Positions 32,634 to 46,011 are shown, numbered from the stretch's first letter. The stretch: DNA of 64,000 nucleotides from Phocaeicola plebeius DSM 17135 (GCF_000187895.1 NZ_DS990126.1:59013-123012); one strand, 5' to 3'. Numbers and translations are program-made. Notes: generated by a model from the letters alone, not told the origin.

Positions 32634-34850
32634 ATGAAAAATTCACTTTGGGCTTTTATTGGTTTGGCTGGTCTTACATGGGCTTGTTCTACTCCTGTTA
32701 CTCATGTGGAAGAAGATTTGACACAGTATGTGAATCCTTTCATTGGGACGGACTTTACCGGAAATACTTATCCGGGTGCACAAGTTCCTTTTGGCATGGT
32801 TCAATTGAGTCCGGACAACGGGCTTCCGGGATGGGATAGAATTGCAGGCTATTACTATCCGGACAGTACCATTGCCGGGTTTAGCCATACGCATCTTTCA
32901 GGAACAGGAGCAGGCGATTTGTATGATATTTCTTTTATGCCTGTAACCCTGCCATACGTAGAGGCAGAAGCCCCTTTGGGAATACATTCCAAGTTTTCGC
33001 ATGAGAAGGAAAGTGCATCTGCCGGATATTATCAGGTCTTCTTGGATGATTATGGAATCAATGTGGAACTGACGGCAACGGCACGTTGCGGAATTCAACG
33101 CTATACTTTCCCGGAAGCGAAATCGGCCATTATTCTGAATCTGAAAAAAGCAATGAACTGGGATGCCACACAGGATAGTTATGTGGAGGTAGTAGACTCT
33201 GTGACTATCCGTGGATATCGTTTTTCGGATGGTTGGGCCAGAAAGCAGAAGGTGTTCTTCCAGACCCGTTTCTCTGTTCCTTTTGAGAATGTACAAATGG
33301 ATACGACTCCTATCTTGAAGGACAATCTTCCTATGGGTACTGCATACGTTGCCCGGTTTGATTTCTCGACGAAAAAGGATGAGCAGATAATTGTTTCTAC
33401 CGCCATTTCGGGAGTGAGTATGGAAGGTGCGGCCAAGAACCTGCAGGCAGAAGTTCCGGAAAACGATTTTGAAAAGTATCGGTTGCTGGCCAAGGAAACA
33501 TGGAATAAGGAATTGTCGAAGATAAAGGTAGAGTCGGAAGACAAGGATGACAAGACCGTGTTCTATACGGCACTTTATCATAGTATGCTGGCTCCTACCA
33601 TTTATTCGGATGTCGACGGACAATATTACGGACCGGATCAGAAGGTGCATCAGGCGGAGAACTGGACCAATTACAGTACGTTCTCTCTTTGGGATACGTT
33701 CCGTGCCTCACATCCGCTGTTTACTTATACGCAGCCGGAACGGACTAATGACATGATTAAGTCATTCTTGGCATTCTATGAGCAGAACGGCCGTTTGCCG
33801 GTATGGAACTTCTATGGAAGTGAAACAGACATGATGATTGGTTATCATGCGGTACCAGTTATTGTGGATGCGTATTTGAAGGGTATCGGTGATTTTGATG
33901 CTGAAAAGGCATTGGAAGCTTGTGTAGCTACTGCGAATATTGATGAATACAGAGGCATTGGCTTTTATAAGCAGAAGGGATATATCCCTTATAATGTCAC
34001 AGACGAATATAATTCTGAAAACTGGTCGTTGTCAAGAACACTGGAATATGCGTTCGATGATTTTTGTATAGCTGAAATGGCTGCCAAGATGGGGCGGAAG
34101 GATATTGCGGATACTTTCTATGCTCGTTCGCAGAATTACCGTAATGTGTATAATCCGGCTACTTCCTTTATGCAGCCCAAAGATGATAAAGGTAATTTTA
34201 TCAAGGACTTCCATGCTGAGGAATATACGCCACATATTTGTGAAAGCAATGCATGGCATTATTTCTGGTCTGTACAGCATGATGTGGATGGTCTTGTGAG
34301 CCTGGTGGGAGGAAAGGAGCGTTTTAGAGAGAAGCTTGACAGCATGTTTACATATCACCCGACGGATGACCACGAGTTGCCTATTTTCAGTACGGGTATG
34401 ATTGGACAGTATGCACACGGAAATGAGCCGAGCCATCATGTGGCCTATCTGTATAATAAGGTAAATCAGCCTTGGAAAACGCAGCAATATGTGTCGCAGA
34501 TTATGGATGAACTGTATCTGAATACCCCGGCTGGTTTGTGTGGAAATGAGGACTGCGGACAGATGTCGGCATGGTATGTATTCAGTGCCATGGGCTTTTA
34601 TCCTGTAAATCCTGTTTCCGGTGAGTATGAAATAGGAAAACCAAAATTTAAAAAGGTTGAATTGCAGTTGGCAAATGGCAAAGTGTTTACTGTGCTTGCG
34701 AAGAATCTTGACAAAGAAAATAGGTACATACGTGCTGTGAAATTGGATGGCAAGGATTATCATCAGAGTTTTATTACGCATGAACAGATTCTGTCAGGTG
34801 CGACATTGGAACTGGAGATGTGTAATGAGCCTGGGCATACATGGTATTAA
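32634..34850 (+). CDS. GH92 alpha-mannosidase, lipoprotein (copy 1)
   Basis: Calcium-dependent inverting exo-alpha-mannosidase, 738 aa. Lipoprotein signal: LAGLTWAC with cysteine near residue 18, so it is probably tethered at an outer or periplasmic membrane. N-terminal domain YVNPFIGTDFTGNTYPGAQ; catalytic (alpha/alpha)6 domain with general acid E537 (CESNAWHY) and base D640 (GNEDCGQMSAWY), at positions close to the characterised BT3990 E533 and D644. The loop YAHGNEPSHH is that of typical family members. Start: the frame is open back to 32535, but that part contains the SusD terminator, and ATG 32634 gives the lipoprotein signal. It is first in a run of three GH92 genes. Confidence 0.94.
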   Translation: MKNSLWAFIGLAGLTWACSTPVTHVEEDLTQYVNPFIGTDFTGNTYPGAQVPFGMVQLSPDNGLPGWDRIAGYYYPDSTIAGFSHTHLSGTGAGDLYDISFMPVTLPYVEAEAPLGIHSKFSHEKESASAGYYQVFLDDYGINVELTATARCGIQRYTFPEAKSAIILNLKKAMNWDATQDSYVEVVDSVTIRGYRFSDGWARKQKVFFQTRFSVPFENVQMDTTPILKDNLPMGTAYVARFDFSTKKDEQIIVSTAISGVSMEGAAKNLQAEVPENDFEKYRLLAKETWNKELSKIKVESEDKDDKTVFYTALYHSMLAPTIYSDVDGQYYGPDQKVHQAENWTNYSTFSLWDTFRASHPLFTYTQPERTNDMIKSFLAFYEQNGRLPVWNFYGSETDMMIGYHAVPVIVDAYLKGIGDFDAEKALEACVATANIDEYRGIGFYKQKGYIPYNVTDEYNSENWSLSRTLEYAFDDFCIAEMAAKMGRKDIADTFYARSQNYRNVYNPATSFMQPKDDKGNFIKDFHAEEYTPHICESNAWHYFWSVQHDVDGLVSLVGGKERFREKLDSMFTYHPTDDHELPIFSTGMIGQYAHGNEPSHHVAYLYNKVNQPWKTQQYVSQIMDELYLNTPAGLCGNEDCGQMSAWYVFSAMGFYPVNPVSGEYEIGKPKFKKVELQLANGKVFTVLAKNLDKENRYIRAVKLDGKDYHQSFITHEQILSGATLELEMCNEPGHTWY

Positions 34851-34874
34851 TTAAAAATTTTAAACTAGGAATTT

Positions 34875-37151
34875 ATGATGAAGAAATTAGTATTGTTAAT
34901 CATGATAATGTGCTTTGCCCTTCACGGTAAGGCTACGAATTATGCAGACTATGTGAATCCGCTAATTGGTACACAGTCTACTTATGAGTTTTCTTCCGGA
35001 AATACGTATCCGGCTATTGCACGTCCGTGGGGTATGAACTTCTGGACTCCTCAGACCGGAAAAATGGGAGACGGATGGCAGTATATGTATACAGCTACTA
35101 AAATCAGAGGATTTAAACAGACCCATCAGCCCAGCCCGTGGATTAATGACTACGGTCAGTTTTCCATTATGCCGGTGGTAGGAGAGCCGGTGTTTGATGA
35201 AAACAAACGTGCCAGCTGGTTTTCGCATAAAGGTGAAGAAGCAAAGGCATATTATTATAAGGTATATCTGGCAGAACATGATGTAGTGACAGAGCTGGTT
35301 CCGACTGAACGGGCTGCCCTGTTCCGTTTTACTTTCCCTGAAAATGAGCATTCTTACGTAGTGATTGATGCGTTTGACAAGGGTTCTTATGTGAAGATTG
35401 ATGCGGCAAATAACCGTATTATCGGTTATTCTACCAAGAATAGTGGTGGTGTGCCTGATAACTTCAAGAACTATTTTGTAATAGAATTTGACAAGCCTTT
35501 TACGTACAAGGCTACGGTGGCCGACAGCTGTATCTCTGTAGATAAAGTTGAACAGGAGGCAAATCATGCAGGAGCTATTATCGGTTTTGCTACTCGAAAA
35601 GGAGAAAAAGTACATGCTAGAGTGGCTTCTTCTTTCATCAGTCAGGCACAGGCTTTAGAAAATCTGAAGGAGTTGGGCAATGACAGTTTTGATGTGTTGG
35701 TACAAAAAGGTAAGACTGCTTGGAACGAAGTGCTGGGCAGAATCGAGGTGGAAGGCGGTAACCTTGACCAGTATCGCATGTTCTATTCTTGCTTGTATCG
35801 TTCATTGCTGTTCCCTCGCAAATTCTATGAGATAGATGCTAACGGACAGGTAGTGCATTACAGTCCTTACAACGGACAGGTACTTCCGGGATATATGTAC
35901 ACAGATACAGGTTTCTGGGATACATTCAGATGTCTTTTCCCCTTGTTGAATTTGGCTTATCCGTCAGTTAATAAAGAGATCCAGGAAGGTCTTGTCAATA
36001 CTTACAAAGAGAGTGGATTCTTCCCTGAATGGGCTAGCCCCGGACACCGCGGATGTATGGTGGGCAACAATTCTGCTTCCGTGTTAGTTGATGCTTATAT
36101 GAAAGGTGTGAAAGTGGACGACCTGAAGACATTGTATGAAGGATTGCTCCATGGAACAAAGAACGTGCATCCGGAGGTATCTTCTACCGGACGTCTGGGA
36201 TATGAATATTATAATAAATTAGGTTACGTGCCTTGTGATGTGAAGATACACGAGAATGCAGCCCGTACACTGGAATATGCGTATGATGACTGGTGCATCT
36301 ATAAACTTGCTAAAGAGCTGAAGCGACCGAAAAAGGAAATCAAGCTTTTTGCAGAACGTGCCATGAACTATAAGAATCTGTTTGATTCGGAAACCAAACT
36401 GATGAGAGGTAAGAAGGAAAACGGTGAATTCATGAAGCCTTTCTCTCCATTGAAATGGGGGGATGCCTTCACTGAAGGAAACAGCTGGCACTACACCTGG
36501 TCGGTATTCCATGACCCTCAGGGACTGATTGACCTGATGGGAGGGGACAAGGCCTTTGTGTCTATGCTTGATTCTGTATTCTCTGTACCGCCTGTATTCG
36601 ATGACAGCTATTATGGTTTTGTAATTCATGAGATTCGTGAGATGACCGTGATGAACATGGGTAACTATGCACATGGAAACCAGCCTATTCAGCACATGAT
36701 TTATTTGTACAATTATGCCAAACAGCCGTGGAAGGCGCAGTACTGGTTGCGTCAGGTGATGAACAAGATGTATACACCGACTCCGGATGGATATTGTGGT
36801 GACGAGGACAATGGACAGACTTCTGCATGGTATGTATTTACAGCTTTAGGATTCTATCCGGTATGTCCGGGAAGTAATGAATATGTGGTGGGTGCTCCTT
36901 TGTTTAAGAAAGCGACTATTCATCTGGAAAATGGAAAGGACGTAATGATTGAAGCTCCGTTGAACAGTGAGGAGAATTTGTACATTAAAGAGATGAAATT
37001 GAATGGGAAATCTTATACTCATAACTATTTTTCACATGAAGATTTGATGAATGGAGCGAAAATACAAATAGAAATGAGTAACTTGCCGAACGAAAACAGA
37101 GGTATAGCTGCAGAAGATGCTCCTTACTCGTTTTCAGTGGATGAGAAATAA
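34875..37151 (+). CDS. GH92 alpha-mannosidase (copy 2, divergent)
   Basis: A 758 aa exported GH92 with an ordinary signal peptide (about 1-20, ending GKAT), not a lipoprotein. General acid E534 (TEGNSWHYTW) and base D645 (GDEDNGQTSAWY) are kept. The substrate loop differs: YAHGNQPIQH replaces GNEPSHH of copies 1 and 3, and the N-terminal NTYPAIARPWGMNFW differs from the usual PGAQVPFGM. This suggests a different linkage specificity (inference). The C-terminus has an extra polar tail (EDAPYSFSVDEK). The gene follows copy 1 by 24 bp and precedes copy 3 by 27 bp. ATG at 34878 is an alternative start. Confidence 0.93.
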   Translation: MMKKLVLLIMIMCFALHGKATNYADYVNPLIGTQSTYEFSSGNTYPAIARPWGMNFWTPQTGKMGDGWQYMYTATKIRGFKQTHQPSPWINDYGQFSIMPVVGEPVFDENKRASWFSHKGEEAKAYYYKVYLAEHDVVTELVPTERAALFRFTFPENEHSYVVIDAFDKGSYVKIDAANNRIIGYSTKNSGGVPDNFKNYFVIEFDKPFTYKATVADSCISVDKVEQEANHAGAIIGFATRKGEKVHARVASSFISQAQALENLKELGNDSFDVLVQKGKTAWNEVLGRIEVEGGNLDQYRMFYSCLYRSLLFPRKFYEIDANGQVVHYSPYNGQVLPGYMYTDTGFWDTFRCLFPLLNLAYPSVNKEIQEGLVNTYKESGFFPEWASPGHRGCMVGNNSASVLVDAYMKGVKVDDLKTLYEGLLHGTKNVHPEVSSTGRLGYEYYNKLGYVPCDVKIHENAARTLEYAYDDWCIYKLAKELKRPKKEIKLFAERAMNYKNLFDSETKLMRGKKENGEFMKPFSPLKWGDAFTEGNSWHYTWSVFHDPQGLIDLMGGDKAFVSMLDSVFSVPPVFDDSYYGFVIHEIREMTVMNMGNYAHGNQPIQHMIYLYNYAKQPWKAQYWLRQVMNKMYTPTPDGYCGDEDNGQTSAWYVFTALGFYPVCPGSNEYVVGAPLFKKATIHLENGKDVMIEAPLNSEENLYIKEMKLNGKSYTHNYFSHEDLMNGAKIQIEMSNLPNENRGIAAEDAPYSFSVDEK

Positions 37152-37178
37152 GAACCTTCATATATTAAATTTAAAACC

Positions 37179-39404
37179 ATGAATAAGAAATCATTATTGT
37201 TTGTTCCGGTTTTGTCCTTGTGTCTGGCTTCTTGTGGAAGTAGCCAGAAAGGGCAGGAGATGGAAGATTTGACGCAGTTTGTAGACCCTCGTATTGGTAC
37301 TGGCGGACATGGACATGTGTTTTATGGAGCCAATGTACCTTACGGATTTATTCAGCTGGGTCCGACAAGCATTCCTCAGTCATGGGACTGGGTATCGGGG
37401 TATCATGTATCAGACTCTACGGTGATAGGATTTCCACATACACATTTGAGTGGAACCGGTATAGGCGACTTGCATGACATCAATGTAATGCCGGTAGTAG
37501 GAGAAGTGACTTATTCAAGAGGGGATGCTTCATCGTATGAAACGGGATTATGGTCTTACTCAGACCGCTCGAAAGAAGTTGTGACTCCGGGTTACTATCG
37601 TACTCACCTGTCAAGATACAATGTGGATGTAGAATTGACAGCTACTAAGCGTGTCGGCTTCCATAAATATACTTTCCTGGGAAATGAAAGTCCGGCCATT
37701 GTATTTGATATGGTAAACGGTGGTTGCTGGGATAAAACCACAGAAGCCGTGATACGGGTGGTAAACGACAGCACCGTGAGCGGTTATCGCTATTCAAAGG
37801 GATGGGCCGACGACCAGCGTGTATTTTTCCGTGCAGAATTCTCACGTAAGTTTGATAACGTAGAATTTATTGTCAACGATTCTGTGAAGGAAGGTAACAT
37901 GGCAAAAGGTGCACAGCTGTTTGCCAGAGTCAACTTTGCTGCGGGAAACCAAGAACCGGTGTATATGAAGGTGGCATTGTCTCCTACTTCAGAAGAAGGT
38001 GCACAGCTGAATATGCAGACAGAACTGAGTGGTTGGGACTTTGAGAAGACGATTGCAGATGCAAAGGCTGCCTGGAATAAGGAATTGAATAAGGTAAAAG
38101 TGTATACCACAGATGAGGCTTCAAAGAAGATTTTCTATACAAGTCTGTATCACACCTTGTTTGCTCCGTCTGAATTCTGTGATGTGAACGGTGATTATTA
38201 TGGAGCCGATAAGCAGATGCACAAGGGCGAAGGTTTTGTAAATTACACTACATTCTCACTGTGGGATACCTATCGTGCAGCACAGCCGTTGATGACGATT
38301 CTGCATCCTGAAAAGATGAGTGACATCATTAATACTATGCTTCATATCCATCAGCAGCAAGGAAAGCTTCCGGTATGGCATCTGATGGGGTGTGAAACCA
38401 ACTGTATGGTAGGTAATCCGGGGGTACCGGTGGTGGCAGATGCCATCTTGAAGGACATCAAAGGATTCGATACAGAGTTGGCTTTCAAGGCACTGAAAGA
38501 ATCTTCAATGTTGCCTGAGCGTGGAATGGAACACCGTATTGAATACGGGTTTATTCCGGCAGACAAGATGACGGAAGCCATTGCGTATGATATGGAGTAT
38601 GCTATTGCAGACTGGGCAGTGGCACAGGCCGCTCAGAAACTTGGCAAGCAGGAAGATTATGAATATTTCCTGAAACGTAGCAAATCATACAAGAATTATT
38701 TTGATGCTTCTACGGGATTCATGAGAGGAAAGATGCTCGACGGTTCCTGGCGTACTCCGTTTAGTCCTTATGCATCTTCTCACAGAGAAGACGACTATTG
38801 TGAAGGAAATGCATGGCAGTACACATGGCTGGTTCCTCATGATGTAGAAGGACTGGTGGAATGCTTCGGCAGTAAAGAAGCGTTTGTGAACAAACTGGAT
38901 TCTTTGTTCCTGGCAAACGGTGATATGGGAGATGCTTCTTCTCCGGATATTAGCGGATTGATTGGTCAGTATGCTCATGGTAACGAACCGAGTCATCATA
39001 CGGTTTACCTGTACACACTTGTAGGGCAGCCTTGGAAGACGGCCGACAGAATCAAGGAGATTCTTCATACAATGTATACAGACCAGCCGGATGGTTTGTC
39101 AGGTAATGAGGATGTAGGACAGATGTCGGCTTGGTATATCCTTTCTTCTTTCGGATTCTATCAGGTAGAACCTGCCGGTGGCAAGTTTGTATTTGGTTAT
39201 CCGAACTTTGATAAGGTAGAAATTGCTGTTCCTGGTGGTAAGTTCGTTATAGAACGTGAAAATAAAGGTCAGCAGAACAATTACATACAAGGTATTGTCC
39301 TTAATGGAGCTGAATATAAGAAACCTTGGATTGAATATGCTGATATTATGAAAGGTGGCGAATTGAAGTTCCTGATGGGAGATGAGCCGGTAGTATGGTA
39401 TTAA
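37179..39404 (+). CDS. GH92 alpha-mannosidase, lipoprotein (copy 3)
   Basis: A 741 aa GH92 with lipoprotein signal LSLCLASC (cysteine about residue 19). N-terminus FVDPRIGTGGHGHVFYGAN; general acid E542 (CEGNAWQYTW) and base D645 (GNEDVGQMSAWY); substrate loop YAHGNEPSHH as in copy 1. Together the three genes would strip successive alpha-mannosyl units from yeast mannan or N-glycans. The last 13 codons (KFLMGDEPVVWY and stop) are nearly duplicated 3 kb downstream at 42440, beyond the LruC gene. Confidence 0.94.
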   Translation: MNKKSLLFVPVLSLCLASCGSSQKGQEMEDLTQFVDPRIGTGGHGHVFYGANVPYGFIQLGPTSIPQSWDWVSGYHVSDSTVIGFPHTHLSGTGIGDLHDINVMPVVGEVTYSRGDASSYETGLWSYSDRSKEVVTPGYYRTHLSRYNVDVELTATKRVGFHKYTFLGNESPAIVFDMVNGGCWDKTTEAVIRVVNDSTVSGYRYSKGWADDQRVFFRAEFSRKFDNVEFIVNDSVKEGNMAKGAQLFARVNFAAGNQEPVYMKVALSPTSEEGAQLNMQTELSGWDFEKTIADAKAAWNKELNKVKVYTTDEASKKIFYTSLYHTLFAPSEFCDVNGDYYGADKQMHKGEGFVNYTTFSLWDTYRAAQPLMTILHPEKMSDIINTMLHIHQQQGKLPVWHLMGCETNCMVGNPGVPVVADAILKDIKGFDTELAFKALKESSMLPERGMEHRIEYGFIPADKMTEAIAYDMEYAIADWAVAQAAQKLGKQEDYEYFLKRSKSYKNYFDASTGFMRGKMLDGSWRTPFSPYASSHREDDYCEGNAWQYTWLVPHDVEGLVECFGSKEAFVNKLDSLFLANGDMGDASSPDISGLIGQYAHGNEPSHHTVYLYTLVGQPWKTADRIKEILHTMYTDQPDGLSGNEDVGQMSAWYILSSFGFYQVEPAGGKFVFGYPNFDKVEIAVPGGKFVIERENKGQQNNYIQGIVLNGAEYKKPWIEYADIMKGGELKFLMGDEPVVWY

Positions 39405-39405
39405 A
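39364..39405 (+). repeat. Direct repeat, left copy (3' end of GH92 copy 3)
   Basis: 42 bp that recur at 42440-42480 with one deleted base and one substitution; the last 28 bp are identical, including the stop codon. Here they are part of an intact gene. Confidence 0.85.
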
Positions 39406-39440
39406 TGTTAGTGTTGTAACAGAGTTGTTTTTAATATCAT

Positions 39441-39486
39441 AAACAAAAAATACGGAATTCATTTTTGAATTCCGTATTTTTTGTTT
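39441..39486. terminator. Bidirectional terminator after GH92 copy 3
   Basis: A perfect 20-bp inverted repeat (39441-39460 with 39467-39486) with a 6-base loop, A-rich on the left arm and T-rich on the right, 36 bp after the GH92 stop. Confidence 0.88.
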
Positions 39487-39986
39487 CATCATGGTAATGG
39501 TTTTAGTAGTGATTTTTGATGTTATTAAATATAAACTATGTTGAAGTTTAAAGTTTGATTAAAGGAATTTCATATTTGCTTTATGGAAAATAGAAATCTT
39601 TTTATGAAAAATTATCTATTTTGGTTGTGCTAAAAATTAAAAGCTATCAAAAGAAATTGGCCTCATTTTAATGTCTTTCCTGCGTGTTTTTATTAGAATA
39701 AAAGATAGAAATTACTAATTTTCAAGGCTGTTTTTATCTCTTTTTTAAGGAAGTACTCGTTCTGTTTTGTTGTAAAGATTTTTTGATAAAAGTCTAATAT
39801 AAGGAATTAAGGTTTTTAAAGTGAGGCTTTTCAAGGTTTCTTAATTTGTCTGAATACGTAAATATACAAATGTTTTATGCGAATATTCAAGTAAAATACC
39901 TTTCACTTGGTATTACTTTGTGTCATCTTAATTCTAAGATTTTTTTGGATTTAGTAAACTTATTATGAAAACATATAATTAGTATT
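39487..39986. other. 500-bp AT-rich gap before the LruC gene
   Basis: No ORF with coding character, hairpin or known repeat. It is visibly more AT-rich than the PUL genes. A possible -7 box TACCTTTC lies near 39897 and TATTACTTTG near 39910; neither is convincing. It is part of the segment bracketed by the GH92-end direct repeats. Confidence 0.5.
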
Positions 39987-42203
39987 ATGAAACATTTAAC
40001 ATTTTGTGCAGCCTTATTGGCTGCTTCTACAGCTTTAATAGGTTGTAAAGACGATCTCGATGGAGGAGTTAATAACGGGGAAAATATAGTAGAGGAGCTG
40101 GATCCGGTAGCTAAATTTTCAACAAGTACTACTTATCAGTTGTCAATTAACTATGCTACAAAAGTAGAGGGTGCAATTGTATTTGAAGTGTATGACCAAA
40201 GTCCGTTAAAAGATGGTGTAAAGAGTGATGATTTGCTGCCTATTTTCAGTGGTTTCACTCAGAAAGATGGTACGTTCAGTCAGGCTGTAGAGTTGCCCGA
40301 ATATTTGTCCGCACCAGGACGTGATGTATATGTATATACATCGGCTATTCATGTTCCTTCTTTGCTGAAAGCAAATGTAAGTAACGGTTCCATTACTGTG
40401 GATGCAAATAACTTGACGAAAGTTGCCAGTCGTTCTAGTCGTGCTGGAGCAGGTACTACAACTGCATTGGATAAAGGTTGGATAGCGATGGGAGAGTATG
40501 ATGAAAACGGAACTATTCAATATGCAGATGGTTTCTATGAGGAAGAAGAGCTACGAAAAGATTTTAATTTGTTCAATAGTTACTATGCAAATCGAAATGG
40601 TAAGAATAATAATGAGCAAAAAGACTTCGTTTTTAAGAGTGATGGTGAAGAAAAACTGGCTGTTACTTTGTTAAGTAGTAATTCTAAATATGGAAGTTCA
40701 CTGGGGTACTATTATTATAAACAAGGTTCAGAACCTTCATATAATAGCCTGCAAATTCATATGATTTTTCCTAATACCCAAGATGGTACTTATACGACAG
40801 ATGATGGTGAGGTAATTACTACTGTAGGCACCAAAGTTGGTACCTCGGTTTATTTGAAGTATTATGAAAATGGGGTGGCACAAGATGCATTTCCTGAGGG
40901 TAAATGGAATATTGGTTTTGTATTACTTTCTGACGCCTGGTCTCAGTTGAATGACGGTAATCAAACACTTTCTACTACGAATACTACTTATTCTATTACA
41001 GCATCAGGCGATGAGATTAATAATAATGGGGTAGCTAATCGTCCTGTAATTGGCTTTAAGTACTCTGATGGTAAAGGGCTTAATTCTAGTGGAAAAATTG
41101 AAAGTGCCTTTTTCGGCTTTGAAGATAATTTTATTCCTTGTAAGAAGGATAAAGATGATGTAAATAACTATAAAGATGTGGTTATTAAGCTTTCTGTAGG
41201 TTCAACGGAGGATATCGAAGCTCCTTGGATTGACAATATAACCCCGGAAACTTCTGCACGTATTCAGCTTGAAACATCTGGAGGATTATTCTCATTTGAG
41301 GATTTATGGCCGTCAAGAGGTGATTTTGATATGAATGATGTATTGGTAAGATATGATTATTATATTCAATATTATGAAACAACTTATAAAGATTTGTTGA
41401 CAGAAGAGGTTACGGATGTTGAATATAAGTTGGATGGAGAAGAGTTTTATTTGACTCCTGGCCAGAATGTGAATGCTGCAGGAAATAAGAATGGGTTTGG
41501 TGTTTGCTTGAAAACAGCGGTAAAAGAATTAAAAGAGGGTGAAAACTGTACTATTACTTCTGAAATCACTAAAGAGTCTGTATTGGATGCTGACGGTAAT
41601 TTTGTATATAATGATGATTATGAATATGTACCATTTGAGGTGGCCCAGAGTTTGCATCAGGAAGGTGTATATGGTAGCAGTGATACATATAATGTAATCC
41701 TGATTACTGATAACATTAAAGGTGCAGATGTACTGAACCACCGCATTAGAATTAAGGTGAAATATAACGAAGCACAACCTATAGAAGGTGGTTCAAGAGA
41801 TGGGGTTTCTACATTGAATCCGTTTATTTATAAAGAATCAACTAGAAATCCAGGAAAACGTTGGGAAGTACATTTGACAGGCCGTATACCGACTGCAATG
41901 GTAGATGATTCTTATTTTGGTGAAGAAGATGATGCTTCTGATATAGAAGAAGGTATTTTTTATGTTCGTAAAGTACAAGGGGAAGCAAAATCAAGTCTTG
42001 ATTATCCGTTCAGTTTCTATTTGTTAGGAGTACCTAATCAAGATGCATATGAAAATCTGCGAAATAAATTGGTACGTGACAAGAACGGTCATGTAACAGG
42101 ACGTCCTAAGAATGAATCTGTCGCTATTGATCAAATATTTGCAGGTTATAAAAACTGGGTAGAAAGTAATCATACTGAAGATAAGGACTGGTATTTGCAT
42201 TAA
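39987..42203 (+). CDS. LruC-domain lipoprotein of unknown function
   Basis: A 738 aa secreted lipoprotein; the signal LIGC places the acylated cysteine near residue 20. The LruC-type motif FSFEDLWPSRGDFDMNDVLVRYDY (two short stretches, about residues 431-454) and the C-terminal DUF4842-like domain (NKNGFGVCL about 500; EVHLTGRIPTAMVDDSYFG about 635) are recognisable. Such proteins are common at the Bacteroidales surface; their role is not established. Codons are AT-rich compared with the flanking GH92 and GH2 genes. Terminators on both sides make it a separate unit, and the direct repeats of the GH92 end around it suggest it was inserted. Confidence 0.85.
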   Translation: MKHLTFCAALLAASTALIGCKDDLDGGVNNGENIVEELDPVAKFSTSTTYQLSINYATKVEGAIVFEVYDQSPLKDGVKSDDLLPIFSGFTQKDGTFSQAVELPEYLSAPGRDVYVYTSAIHVPSLLKANVSNGSITVDANNLTKVASRSSRAGAGTTTALDKGWIAMGEYDENGTIQYADGFYEEEELRKDFNLFNSYYANRNGKNNNEQKDFVFKSDGEEKLAVTLLSSNSKYGSSLGYYYYKQGSEPSYNSLQIHMIFPNTQDGTYTTDDGEVITTVGTKVGTSVYLKYYENGVAQDAFPEGKWNIGFVLLSDAWSQLNDGNQTLSTTNTTYSITASGDEINNNGVANRPVIGFKYSDGKGLNSSGKIESAFFGFEDNFIPCKKDKDDVNNYKDVVIKLSVGSTEDIEAPWIDNITPETSARIQLETSGGLFSFEDLWPSRGDFDMNDVLVRYDYYIQYYETTYKDLLTEEVTDVEYKLDGEEFYLTPGQNVNAAGNKNGFGVCLKTAVKELKEGENCTITSEITKESVLDADGNFVYNDDYEYVPFEVAQSLHQEGVYGSSDTYNVILITDNIKGADVLNHRIRIKVKYNEAQPIEGGSRDGVSTLNPFIYKESTRNPGKRWEVHLTGRIPTAMVDDSYFGEEDDASDIEEGIFYVRKVQGEAKSSLDYPFSFYLLGVPNQDAYENLRNKLVRDKNGHVTGRPKNESVAIDQIFAGYKNWVESNHTEDKDWYLH

Positions 42204-42231
42204 AATACTAGATAAGACATTGTTTTAAGAT

Positions 42232-42279
42232 AAAACCAGAATCCAGTTATAAGTTGATTTATATCTGAATTCTGGTTTT
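42232..42279 (+). terminator. Terminator of the LruC gene
   Basis: A 15-bp stem with one mismatch (AAAACCAGAATCCAG with CTGAATTCTGGTTTT) and an 18-base loop, 28 bp after the stop. Confidence 0.75.
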
Positions 42280-42439
42280 GAACTATGTAAAAATTAGTTT
42301 TTATTGTTTTTCAGATAGAAAAGTATAGGAGGAGTTAATGTGGGGTAGTTCTTGTTTTCTATTATCAGTGTCAGGTTATTTGTTTGCTTCTACTATTAGT
42401 TCTTTTAAAAAGGCTTTTGTGATGTCTTAAGGATTTTTA

Positions 42440-42480
42440 TGAAGTTCTGATAGGAGATGAGCCGGTAGTATGGTATTAAA
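42440..42480 (+). pseudogene. Remnant copy of the GH92 copy 3 3' end
   Basis: 41 bp nearly identical to the last codons and stop of the gene ending at 39404; a missing C breaks the frame. Upstream bases show only faint similarity. It is followed 31 bp later by a strong terminator that serves no intact gene, consistent with this being the original downstream end of the GH92 operon. Confidence 0.8.
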
Positions 42481-42511
42481 ATAAAATCTAAGTCTGACTA
42501 TATATTGGGAA

Positions 42512-42555
42512 CCCGTCATCGAGCCTGTGGCTTGGTGGCGGGCTTTCTTTTTTTA
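42512..42555 (+). terminator. Terminator behind the GH92 remnant
   Basis: A 14-bp stem (CCCGTCATCGAGCC with GGCTTGGTGGCGGG, three G-U pairs, 3-base loop) is followed by CTTTCTTTTTTT. Confidence 0.88.
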
Positions 42556-42576
42556 AGAAAATAAAATTCATAAAGG

Positions 42577-42610
42577 AGTTAGGACGAAATATAAAAATTT
42601 CTTCCTAACT
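42577..42610 (+). other. Imperfect palindrome upstream of the GH2 gene
   Basis: AGTTAGGACGAAAT and ATTTCTTCCTAACT pair over most of their length around an AT loop, without a T-run. It is 36 bp before the GH2 start and could be an operator or 5'-leader hairpin. A TTAACCTTAAA leader motif follows at 42627. Confidence 0.4.
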
Positions 42611-42636
42611 TGCGTGCCAGAAATAATTAACCTTAA

Positions 42637-45993
<3,357 letters not shown>

Positions 45994-46011
45994 ATAATAA
46001 AGCGTTAAATG

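Noticed and set aside
32898..33650. 250-codon open frame on the minus strand inside the first GH92 gene
   Set aside because: Shadow of the GH92 codon pattern; no recognisable domain and no promoter.
39870..39970. Short ORF beginning MFYANIQVKYLS before the LruC gene
   Set aside because: AT-rich, no promoter or start context, no signal or domain; probably chance.
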